From Nitrososphaerota archaeon (lineage in GTDB: Archaea > Thermoproteota > Nitrososphaeria > Nitrososphaerales > Gagatemarchaeaceae): a DNA stretch of 6,596 nt. The stretch covers positions 1-6,596 of the forward strand of contig VBPQ01000174.1 in the NCBI GenBank assembly GCA_005877185.1, in the 5' to 3' direction. Shown one piece after another: positions 1 through 4,902 of the stretch. Position 1 is the stretch's first letter. Each line of letters starts with the position of its first letter. The translations under genes were made by a program, and so were the position numbers. The notes beneath the pieces were generated by a model that saw only the letters and a list, made by a program, of their open reading frames with translations, did not search any database and was not told where the DNA came from.

Positions 1-60
1 TCCCCTCAGATACTCCAGAATTGCGTATGTGTCGAGGAAGAACTTCTTGACAGGCCTCAA
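1..60 (-). CDS. PIN-domain toxin (VapC-like), N-terminal fragment cut by window edge
   Basis: Only the first 20 codons are in the window. They read from a TTG at 60-58, which overlaps the TGA of the upstream antitoxin gene (TTGA overlap). The peptide starts MRPVKKFFLDTYAILEYLRG. The FFLDTYAILEYL stretch is typical of the first beta strand and helix of PIN-domain ribonucleases, with Asp10 as the first metal-binding acidic residue. Family members are Mg-dependent RNases that act as toxins in VapBC pairs. The tight coupling to an AbrB-type antitoxin supports that role. The rest of the domain, including the other acidic residues, lies outside, so activity cannot be judged. Confidence 0.7.
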   Translation of the reverse strand, partial: MRPVKKFFLDTYAILEYLRG

Positions 61-281
61 TCTCCCCACTCGGCCCTTGCCTCGTCCTTCATCTCCTGAC
101 TGCTCTTCGAAAACTCGAATGCGCCAAACATCTCCCTGAGATTGACCCTCCTTTCAACCTCGAGTTCCACTACATCCCCCTCCTTGATCTTGTGTTTCTG
201 AACCTCCTCCCACGGTATGATTAGCCCGAGCGAGTTTCCTATCCTCCTCACAACGCCCCGCACCCGCAAGATTGGTCTCAA
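57..281 (-). CDS. vapB: AbrB/SpoVT-type antitoxin (VapB-like), partner of the PIN toxin
   Basis: This encodes about 74 residues. The N-terminal half carries a SpoVT-AbrB swapped-hairpin DNA-binding fold: VRGVVRRIGNSLGLIIP followed by an IKEGDVVELEVE strand pair, where the RRIGNSLGLIIP stretch is diagnostic. The C-terminal half (about residues 50-74, acidic, FEFSKSSQEMKDEARAEW) would be the toxin-binding tail. Family members neutralise a PIN RNase and usually repress their own promoter. The frame is open up to a GTG at 314, but that codon sits next to a TATA-like box (304-311). A start at the TTG at 281-279, about 27 bp downstream of the box centre, makes a leaderless message and begins close to the conserved domain. 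A TTG at 269-267 or GTG at 263-261 is also possible. The stop overlaps the toxin start, so the two are translationally coupled. Confidence 0.8.
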   Translation of the reverse strand: MRPILRVRGVVRRIGNSLGLIIPWEEVQKHKIKEGDVVELEVERRVNLREMFGAFEFSKSSQEMKDEARAEWGD

Positions 282-303
282 TGTAAAATTATACACCATG
301 TCA

Positions 304-311
304 TATTTAAG
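304..311 (-). promoter_or_regulatory. TATA box of the AbrB/PIN operon
   Basis: On the minus strand the bases read CTTAAATA, a good archaeal box A. The centre lies about 27 bp before the TTG at 281, so transcription should begin at or next to that codon. This argues against the longer GTG and ATG starts at 314 and 299. Confidence 0.6.
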
Positions 312-446
312 CACCTCGAATTTCCCCTAACCTTCAAGTCAGGTCACCTCGCTGACGGGTCACAGACGAACTAGACCGGAGGGGGAACAGACGCCAAGTC
401 TTGATGGTCACGGGACTAAGAGCTTCGAGAAGCCCCTGCGGCTCGT

Positions 447-503
447 ACCCAGCGCACCGATGACATCCCGGCGGAGGCGCAATGAACCCTCGCATGGCAA
501 GTC
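447..503 (+). repeat. Diverged direct repeat, copy 1 (left of the DUF5678/retropepsin cassette)
   Basis: This copy matches 1435-1491. The first 30 positions align without gaps at 25 of 30. They include an exact 13-base core, ATCCCGGCGGAGG (465-477 here), preceded in both copies by GATGA and one variable base. The rest aligns with small gaps around a shared AACCCT and a shared GCAT. The copy ends about 25 bp before the TATA box of the DUF5678-like gene. Its role is unknown. Confidence 0.6.
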
Positions 504-527
504 AAATCGAGTCGCAGATAACCACGG

Positions 528-535
528 TTATATAG
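528..535 (+). promoter_or_regulatory. TATA box of the DUF5678-like operon
   Basis: The bases read TTATATAG. The centre is about 25 bp upstream of the GTG at 556, which predicts a leaderless start. A Shine-Dalgarno-like GGGGTGAT also lies at 543-550, five bases before the same GTG, so the start codon is supported two ways even though the two mechanisms do not fit together. Confidence 0.6.
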
Positions 536-555
536 ATAGCAAGGGGTGATAAGTA

Positions 556-807
556 GTGGTTCCATTGAGGACAATCACAGAATCGATCGACCGCGGCACG
601 AAGAACTCGAAATGGCTCAGCGTTCACTATCACGAACTCGCGCAGAAGTACGACGGCGAGTGGGTGGCCGTCCACGATGGGCGGGTCATCGCCCACGGCA
701 GAGACTTGGAGAGGGTTACGAAGATGCTAACGGCAAAATACGGCAAGGCATACGATGAAATTGCCTTCGATTATATCACCAAGAAACGCTTGGAACTGAT
801 CCTGTGA
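556..807 (+). CDS. DUF5678-like small protein
   Basis: This 83-residue protein has a core near residues 19-52 (KWLSVHYHELAQKYDGEWVA, then VHDGRVIAHGRDLERV). It matches the pattern of the archaeal DUF5678 family: a short helix, then the strand pair EWVAVHDGRVIAHG, then a helix. No catalytic residues, signal peptide or membrane segment are visible. The molecular function of the family is not known to me. Proteins of this type are often encoded directly before a retropepsin-like protein, and that is so here: its TGA (805-807) overlaps the next GTG (804-806). I infer that the two work together, possibly as a two-part module. The GTG at 556 was chosen because it lies 25 bp from a TATA box and 5 bp from a Shine-Dalgarno-like GGGGTGAT. 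Confidence 0.75.
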   Translation: MVPLRTITESIDRGTKNSKWLSVHYHELAQKYDGEWVAVHDGRVIAHGRDLERVTKMLTAKYGKAYDEIAFDYITKKRLELIL

Positions 808-1256
808 GAATCTACGGTTTCTTCCGTTTCGGACCTCTTGAGGCCGCATACATCAGAGCAAGGCTGTATCTTCCCAAGCTGGGGATTGATAGACACGCAG
901 AATTTCTAATTGACACAGGTGCCACTAGGACGACTATTTCAGACAGAGATGCGCTCTGGCTCGGAATTGATTACAGACGCCTTCAGAAGACGAACGCCAG
1001 CATGGGGATAGGAGGGAGCGTCGCTTCTTACGTGATAAAAGACGTAACGCTTTTCTTTGCCACCGAGGTCGGTGAACTCTTTGAGTGAAGTCCGGGGAGA
1101 ATCTTTGCGATCAGACATAACAGGGTTGACGAGAAAGTGAAAAGGATTCCTAGCATACTCGGAAGAGACTTCCTTAATCAATTCATTCTGCTCTACAGCA
1201 GAGAAAATGACACTGTGTTGATAACGGACGAATCCCTCAGCAGCATCAAGCGATGA
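804..1256 (+). pseudogene. Retropepsin-like aspartyl protease gene interrupted by an in-frame TGA
   Basis: The frame starts at GTG 804 (4-nt overlap with the gene before) and stops at TGA 1086-1088 after 94 codons. It then continues in the same frame for 55 more sense codons to TGA 1254-1256. The first part has the aspartyl-protease motif FLIDTGATRTTIS (Asp37) and a glycine-rich flap-like MGIGGSVASY. The part after the stop has RIPSILGRDFLNQF, the ILGRD hallmark of the retropepsin C-terminal half. Both halves are therefore needed for a normal chain of about 150 residues, and only one codon separates them. A nonsense mutation is the simplest explanation. Stop-codon readthrough or a sequencing error are alternatives. 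Other genes here end with TGA, so general reassignment is unlikely. The first 94 residues alone would lack the ILGRD strand and helix and would probably not fold normally. Substrate unknown. Confidence 0.75.
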
Positions 1257-1447
1257 CTCCCACGCAAGACGAGTCGCCTCAGGCCCAAACAAGGACACAC
1301 AGCATGGCCATGACCGTTGAACGAGCGGCTCAGGATGCCTAGCCTACAACTAAGGTTCCGGAATTCGGGCCGGTTTCTGCTATCTTCGACGGCAAGTGCC
1401 TTCAATCGACGTTTCAGTTCGTCCGTTACCTATCACCCAACGCGTAG
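1253..1447 (+). other. Doubtful third frame of the cassette, with an in-frame TAG
   Basis: An ATG at 1253 overlaps the end of the retropepsin frame by 4 nt (ATGA). It opens 29 codons to a TAG at 1340-1342, then 34 further sense codons in the same frame (including VPEFGPVSAIFDGK) to a TAG at 1445-1447, inside repeat copy 2. I recognise no family. The overlap is the usual sign of an operon gene, but two short open stretches of this size can occur by chance. It may be a decayed small gene or nothing. The 287 bases between 1256 and 1544 hold no other gene that I can support. Confidence 0.2.
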
Positions 1448-1491
1448 ATGATATCCCGGCGGAGGGGTAATAACCCTGGCATTGCAGAGTC
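1435..1491 (+). repeat. Diverged direct repeat, copy 2 (right of the DUF5678/retropepsin cassette)
   Basis: Same orientation as 447-503, with the exact core ATCCCGGCGGAGG at 1453-1465. The two copies lie 988 bp apart, start to start, and enclose the whole plus-strand cassette. A weak hairpin (AGGG pairing with CCCT, 7-base loop) can form here, and a similar one with shifted bases (GAGG with CCTC) in copy 1. No third copy was seen in the window on either strand. Confidence 0.6.
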
Positions 1492-1496
1492 GTCTT

Positions 1497-1547
1497 TCAT
1501 CGTTTCGACGTTCGGTAATTAGTCGGGTCGACTCTCATCAAAATCAT
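1497..1547 (-). pseudogene. Possible remnant of a VapC toxin start after the second AbrB gene
   Basis: An ATG at 1547-1545 overlaps the antitoxin stop (ATGA), exactly where a VapC toxin would begin. It encodes MILMRVDPTNYRTSKR and then stops at TGA 1499-1497. PIN toxins often begin in the style of MILVDTN, so MIL..VDPTN could be a degraded start, but 16 residues are too few to prove it. No PIN domain follows in any frame that I can see. Confidence 0.3.
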
Positions 1548-1780
1548 GAGAACTCTTCACGGGTTTCCTTGACGAGCTTCACCGCGTCGAGGTCGAGTTT
1601 CACCTGCGACGTGAGAAACTTAACGTGGTTTGGCATCTTCTTGTGAACGTCGACCACCACCATCTCCCTTACGACGTGCCACCGTACGCTCTGACCAGGC
1701 TGGACTTTGAGATGCTTCCTAACGTTCTTTGGGATCGTGGTCTGATGCTTGCTCGTGACCCGGGTCTCCTCTACTTTCAT
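1544..1780 (-). CDS. AbrB/SpoVT-type antitoxin without an intact partner toxin
   Basis: This 78-residue protein has a canonical SpoVT-AbrB domain in residues 5-47: TRVTSKHQTTIPKNVRKHL, then VQPGQSVRWHV and MVVVDV strands. The C-terminal tail (about residues 50-78, VKFLTSQVKLDLDAVKLVKE) is the amphipathic segment expected to bind a PIN toxin. Members bind promoter DNA and neutralise a coupled toxin. Here the frame after the stop holds only 16 codons, so the protein is an orphan antitoxin. It may still act as a regulator, or protect the cell against related toxins such as the one at the left edge. The ATG at 1780-1778 lies about 25 bp from a TATA box (1803-1808), supporting this start and active leaderless transcription. 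Confidence 0.85.
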   Translation of the reverse strand: MKVEETRVTSKHQTTIPKNVRKHLKVQPGQSVRWHVVREMVVVDVHKKMPNHVKFLTSQVKLDLDAVKLVKETREEFS

Positions 1781-1802
1781 TGATGGTATTATGCGTAATA
1801 TC

Positions 1803-1808
1803 TATTTA
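1803..1808 (-). promoter_or_regulatory. TATA box of the second AbrB gene
   Basis: The minus strand reads TAAATA, preceded by CC, about 25 bp before the ATG at 1780. This is the expected spacing for a leaderless archaeal transcript. Confidence 0.6.
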
Positions 1809-1839
1809 GGCAGAACCCCACTTCCCCGGCCGTATCTCT

Positions 1840-2013
1840 TCAACGCTTGCTTTTCCTGACGAACGGAACTGTCTTCCCTTCTTTGTGCTCCTTGAGCGCC
1901 TCGGCATGGGCCTTCTTGTCATCCTCCGACATCTCTTCTGCTAAGGCATCTTCAATCGAATCGAGTCGTTCACGGATCAATCTCAGTTCCTTCTCGAGAC
2001 TCGTTGCCATCAT
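1840..2013 (-). CDS. RelB-like small antitoxin, apparently orphan
   Basis: About 57 residues, nearly all predicted helix. Residues 5-32 (LEKELRLIRERLDSIEDALA) form a heptad-like coil. An acidic linker with SEDDKKAH follows, then a basic tail, GKTVPFVRKSKR. This layout resembles archaeal RelB/Phd-like antitoxins, whose helix and tail wrap a RelE-type RNase. I recognise the style rather than a named family. Such genes are normally followed at once by the toxin. Here the frame that overlaps its stop (TTG at 1843) ends after 13 codons, and the second AbrB gene begins 60 bp downstream, so the toxin is missing. The frame also opens at TTG 2028, but ATG 2013 or 2010 is preferred from the position of a weak TATA-like TAGTTATC (2033-2040). 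Confidence 0.6.
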   Translation of the reverse strand: MMATSLEKELRLIRERLDSIEDALAEEMSEDDKKAHAEALKEHKEGKTVPFVRKSKR

Positions 2014-2032
2014 CAATTCATTAAGCAAACGA

Positions 2033-2040
2033 GATAACTA
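2033..2040 (-). promoter_or_regulatory. Weak TATA-like element before the RelB-like antitoxin
   Basis: The minus strand reads TAGTTATC, a poor box A match, about 24 bp before the ATG at 2013. The spacing is right but the sequence is weak. The antitoxin could instead be transcribed by read-through from the gene upstream (stop at 2083). Confidence 0.3.
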
Positions 2041-2082
2041 AGCACAACTACCAGCGAACCCGCAAGAGAAAGGCTTCCGCCG

Positions 2083-3051
2083 CTACGGGAAAGCTATCCC
2101 CTTTCTGGCTTCCTCGGCGCGGACCGCGAAAGCCTGTGCCTCCTCCTTGGTGTCCTCCAAGAACTCGAGGTACTTCTTGACGCTGAATGACTCGTACGGG
2201 TAGATCCTGTATCTGTACGTGCCGTCGAAGACCTGCTTCCTGAGCTCCTCGAGCTCGTCGTCCCTCACCGTCTCCCATTCGATTCGGTCGGCGGGCTGGA
2301 AGAGGACCGGGTTCTTCCTGAAGACCGGGTTCCTCTGCTTCAGGTCATAGATGGGTATCGACCTTCCGAGCAGTTGGTACCCGCCCGGCGACTCGATGGG
2401 GTATATCGCCACAATCGGGCCTCCGATCCCGAAGGCTCCTTCAGGAGTCCATGGCCTGGTCGGGTTGTACTTGGGCGCTGTGAGATACGCCCTCATGTCC
2501 AACGGCGTCATGAACGCAAGGCCAGGCCAGAAGCCTAGCATCGCTACCCAATACTGGTTCGACTCGATCAGCCTGATCATCTCTTCTATGCTTACCCCGT
2601 TGTACTTCGCCACGTATCCGATGTTGTGGCCGTCCACTATGTTAGGCGCGTCGGACCGTATCAGCTTCGCGTACCTCCCGATGAATTCGGTAGTGTAGCT
2701 GTCCCTGTAAGCGACGGGCAGCCTCAGCAGCCGCGAAGGGATCATCAGGTCGCCGACGCTCTTGATGTTCCCCTCAATCTCCTTCAGCTTCGCGAGGAGT
2801 TCCTTCATTCCAATCTGGAGCGAGTCGAAGTGGACCAGGAGCGACCGCATCGCCGGGACCGTCTCTATCACACCCCGAATCTTCTTCGCCCGCTCTGCGA
2901 GCCCCATCGCGCGAAGGTTGTAGAGGAAGTCTGTCGTCATATCACCGAATTCGATGAGGATATACTCGTCTCCGGAGAAACGATAAGTCACGCTCGGTCT
3001 GCCCTCCTTCGCGGGTACCGCTTCGATAACGGACTCGGATGTCGCCATCAT
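2083..3051 (-). CDS. Carboxyltransferase-domain protein (PxpB/KipI or urea-carboxylase CT subunit type)
   Basis: About 322 residues from the ATG at 3051. Numbering from the more distal ATG at 3066, residues 28-42 (YRFSGDEYILIEFGD) and 65-82 (GVIETVPAMRSLLVHFDS) are the N-terminal strands of allophanate-hydrolase-subunit-1 proteins. LPVAY (116-120), the GFWPGLAF stretch (178-185) and ESPGGYQLLGRS (225-236) are the conserved core motifs, matching the usual GFxPGF and SPGGW-LLGRT. Residues 284-325 add a helical tail (YPYESFSVKKYLEFLED onward) that resembles the segment after the CT domain in urea carboxylase and is absent from short PxpB proteins. PxpB acts with PxpC in 5-oxoprolinase, but no PxpC, biotin carboxylase or biotinyl carrier is visible here, so the substrate is unknown. 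The ATG at 3051 (or 3048) fits the TATA box at 3076-3084 better than 3066, which would lie only about 15 bp from it. Confidence 0.75.
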   Translation of the reverse strand: MMATSESVIEAVPAKEGRPSVTYRFSGDEYILIEFGDMTTDFLYNLRAMGLAERAKKIRGVIETVPAMRSLLVHFDSLQIGMKELLAKLKEIEGNIKSVGDLMIPSRLLRLPVAYRDSYTTEFIGRYAKLIRSDAPNIVDGHNIGYVAKYNGVSIEEMIRLIESNQYWVAMLGFWPGLAFMTPLDMRAYLTAPKYNPTRPWTPEGAFGIGGPIVAIYPIESPGGYQLLGRSIPIYDLKQRNPVFRKNPVLFQPADRIEWETVRDDELEELRKQVFDGTYRYRIYPYESFSVKKYLEFLEDTKEEAQAFAVRAEEARKGIAFP

Positions 3052-3075
3052 ATTGGCACTTGTCATCTGAAAGGC

Positions 3076-3084
3076 GATATATGT
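3076..3084 (-). promoter_or_regulatory. TATA box of the carboxyltransferase-domain gene
   Basis: The minus strand reads ACATATATC. Its centre is about 29 bp before the ATG at 3051. This indicates that the gene is transcribed on its own rather than only as the tail of the acyl-CoA dehydrogenase operon. Confidence 0.5.
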
Positions 3085-3098
3085 TTTGAACCGTCAGC

Positions 3099-3197
3099 CT
3101 ACGCCATGCTCCTGAACGGCGTCACATCGACGCCCTGAGATTTCAGCTCTTCGCGAATCAGTCGTAGAAACTCGACCGCGTTCCTTCCTTCCTCAAC
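3099..3197 (-). other. Open stretch without a start codon after the acyl-CoA dehydrogenase stop
   Basis: Immediately after the TGA at 3200-3198, the same frame runs open for 32 codons (including NAVEFLRLIREELK and VDVTPFRSMA) to a TAG at 3101-3099. It has no usable start codon near its beginning, so it is not a gene as it stands. The composition is protein-like and helical. It could be the C-terminal scrap of a deleted gene, or chance. The dehydrogenase itself ends in a normal family C-terminus (LGLPRSY), so this is not its missing tail. Confidence 0.25.
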
Positions 3198-4376
3198 TCA
3201 ATATGACCTTGGAAGCCCTAGGACGCTGTGTGCGATGTACGCGAGGACCAGATTCTGAGAGACGGGAGCCACCCTGTAGAGCCTCGTCTCCCTGAACTTC
3301 CTCTCAACGTGATTGCTCACAGCCATTCCCGCCCCTCCGTAAACGTCCATGGCCACGTTCGCAGCCTGCCACGAGCACTCGGAGGCAAGATACTTGGAGG
3401 TATTAGCCAACTCACCGACGGACCTCTCGTCGGCCCCGGCGTCGTACATCTCTGCCGCTGCCCACCTCACCTTCTCCGCGGCCAGTAGCTTCGCGTACAC
3501 ATCAGCGATGGGGAACTGAACTCCTTGGTTGCTACCTATTGCCTTGTCGAAGACTACCCTGCTCTTCGCGTACTCGACGCTCTTCTGCACGAACCACCTA
3601 GCGTCTCCTATGCACTCGGACGCAAGCAGAATTCTCTCCGGATTGAGCACGTCCAGGATGTAGCCGAACCCCCTTCCCTCCTCCCCGATGAGGTTCTCCC
3701 TTGGTATCTCGAGTCCGTCGATGAATACCTCGTACGTCTGGCTGTTGAACATCGTTTCTATCCTGTGCATCTCGAACCCCTTCACCCCCTTCAGCTCCAC
3801 CAGAAACAGCGATATCCCATCGGTCTTCTTCTGGGCGCTCCTGTAAGGTGTCGTCCTAGCCGCAAGGACTACGAGGTCCGTGTGCTCGAGCCTAGAGATG
3901 AATACCTTGTGCCCCTTTATCACGTATCCGTCTCCACGCTTCTCGGCCGAAGTCTTGATCTTCGTAGACTCGGAGCCTGCCTCCGGCTCGGTGAGAGCGA
4001 AGGTCTGCATCTTCAGCTTGCCGCTGGCCAGCCCTGGAAGATACTTCTCCTTCGAGTGCTGCGAGGCGAACTTCGAGACCATGAACGAAAGGTAGTACTG
4101 CCCGTGAAAGGGCTGAGCGTTCCCCCCGCCCGAATTAATCTCCTCGAGCACCAGCGAAGCCTCCTTCACGCCGTACCCTGCACCGCCGAACTCCTTGGGT
4201 ATCGTAAGTCCCGCCATCCCAAGCCTACCCATCTCGGCTACGAACTCGCTCGGATACTTCTTCTCCGAGTCGAGCCTCTGCCAGTAGTCCTCGCCGAACT
4301 TCCTGGAAAGCTCCACTATCGTGGAGACGATGAGCCTCTGCTCATCGCTAAGCCCTTCTTTTCTGACTCCAAACAA
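3198..4376 (-). CDS. Acyl-CoA dehydrogenase
   Basis: A full-length 392-residue FAD-dependent acyl-CoA dehydrogenase, which forms the alpha-beta double bond of an acyl-CoA and passes electrons to an electron-transfer flavoprotein. Visible parts are the N-terminal helical domain (about 8-120, with the GLTIPKEFGGAGYG signature at 56-69), the beta domain with FALTEPEAGSES (126-137) for flavin and CoA binding, FIDGLEIPRENLIGEEGRGF (218-237), and the C-terminal helical domain with SRVVFDKAIG (272-281) and DVYGGAGM (344-351). The usual catalytic Glu of the IYEGT motif is absent: the aligned region is RLYRVAPVSQN. Glu247, in NPERILLA, sits where isovaleryl-CoA dehydrogenase has its base. The TTG start at 4376-4374 gives a normal N-terminus; GAGGAG lies directly before it. 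The gene overlaps the upstream hydratase gene by 29 nt, so the two form an operon. Chain specificity cannot be read directly. Confidence 0.9.
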   Translation of the reverse strand: MFGVRKEGLSDEQRLIVSTIVELSRKFGEDYWQRLDSEKKYPSEFVAEMGRLGMAGLTIPKEFGGAGYGVKEASLVLEEINSGGGNAQPFHGQYYLSFMVSKFASQHSKEKYLPGLASGKLKMQTFALTEPEAGSESTKIKTSAEKRGDGYVIKGHKVFISRLEHTDLVVLAARTTPYRSAQKKTDGISLFLVELKGVKGFEMHRIETMFNSQTYEVFIDGLEIPRENLIGEEGRGFGYILDVLNPERILLASECIGDARWFVQKSVEYAKSRVVFDKAIGSNQGVQFPIADVYAKLLAAEKVRWAAAEMYDAGADERSVGELANTSKYLASECSWQAANVAMDVYGGAGMAVSNHVERKFRETRLYRVAPVSQNLVLAYIAHSVLGLPRSY

Positions 4377-4848
4377 CTCCTCTCTTCCTCACCATGAACG
4401 ACCTGGCGAACTCCACGACCTTCTCGTTGTCCTGGTTGACTCCCCAGCTGTTTATCTTGACTATCCCGTACCCCGGCCTGCTCGCTGAGGCCCTGACTTT
4501 CACGACCTCGCAGCCAGCATAGATCGTGTCCGCGGGAAAGACTGGCTTGAGAAACTTCACGTCTTCAATGCCGAGCATGAATCCGTTGGCGCTCGTCTCC
4601 CCTACCAGAAGTCCTGCCACTAGCCCCAGAGTGAAGAAGCCATTGACGACCGTCCTCCCCCTGAACGGTTCTCCAGGGAAGTACTTCCTCGCATAGTCCG
4701 AGTTGAAATGAATCTGATTGTCGTTGTTGGTCATCAGCGTGAACCAGATGTTGTCCTCTTCAGTGACTGTCCTCCCGACCCTCCCTTTCATCCTCTGTCC
4801 GACCCTGAAGTCTTCGAAGTGCTTGCCGAACTCCTCGAGCCCCTTCAT
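4348..4848 (-). CDS. MaoC-family single-hotdog enoyl-CoA hydratase (possible mesaconyl/itaconyl-CoA hydratase)
   Basis: About 166 residues from the ATG at 4848, the length of a single hotdog domain. After FEDFRVGQRMKGR and TVTEEDNIWFTLMT comes the hydratase motif region NNDNQIHFNSDYARKYF, with His47 matching the catalytic His of (R)-specific hydratases. The usual catalytic Asp position is Asn42, with Asp43 next to it. PFRGRTVVNGFFTLGLVAGL (62-81) and EDVKFLKPVFPADTIYAG are further family landmarks. The relatives I recall with this changed motif sit next to CitE-like lyases and hydrate mesaconyl-CoA-type substrates; that link is inference. A GTG at 4866 opens the same frame, but ATG 4848 is about 28 bp from the centre of the shared TATA element, giving a leaderless start. 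The TAG stop lies inside the dehydrogenase gene. Confidence 0.85.
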   Translation of the reverse strand: MKGLEEFGKHFEDFRVGQRMKGRVGRTVTEEDNIWFTLMTNNDNQIHFNSDYARKYFPGEPFRGRTVVNGFFTLGLVAGLLVGETSANGFMLGIEDVKFLKPVFPADTIYAGCEVVKVRASASRPGYGIVKINSWGVNQDNEKVVEFARSFMVRKRGVVWSQKRRA

Positions 4849-4871
4849 CTCATCCGACGCACGCACGACAG

Positions 4872-4879
4872 GATTTAAG
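4872..4879. promoter_or_regulatory. Shared, near-palindromic TATA element for divergent hydratase and lyase genes
   Basis: The plus strand reads GATTTAAG and the minus strand CTTAAATC, so the same TTAA-centred element (4875-4878) can serve as box A in both directions. The preferred starts lie about 27 bp (GTG 4903, plus) and about 28 bp (ATG 4848, minus) from its centre. Both are at leaderless distance, and no second TATA candidate is apparent in the 54 bp between them. Confidence 0.55.
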
Positions 4880-4902
4880 TTACTGGGTCTCTGTTGTTAA
4901 GT

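Noticed and set aside
447..503. C/D-box small RNA in the repeat
   Set aside because: GATGA suggests a C box, but neither copy has a matching CTGA D box at the right distance.
939..1298. Minus-strand frame of 119 codons across the retropepsin gene
   Set aside because: It is antisense to the retropepsin frame, whose motifs continue on the plus strand. No family features.
804..1447. Genome-wide reassignment of TGA or TAG to explain both interrupted frames
   Set aside because: Intact genes in the same window end at TGA (dehydrogenase, antitoxins, DUF5678-like, aldehyde dehydrogenase) and at TAG (hydratase, lyase, carboxyltransferase-domain gene).
3525..4397. Long plus-strand open frame of 290 codons
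   Set aside because: It is exactly antisense to the acyl-CoA dehydrogenase and hydratase overlap, and its product has no recognisable domain.
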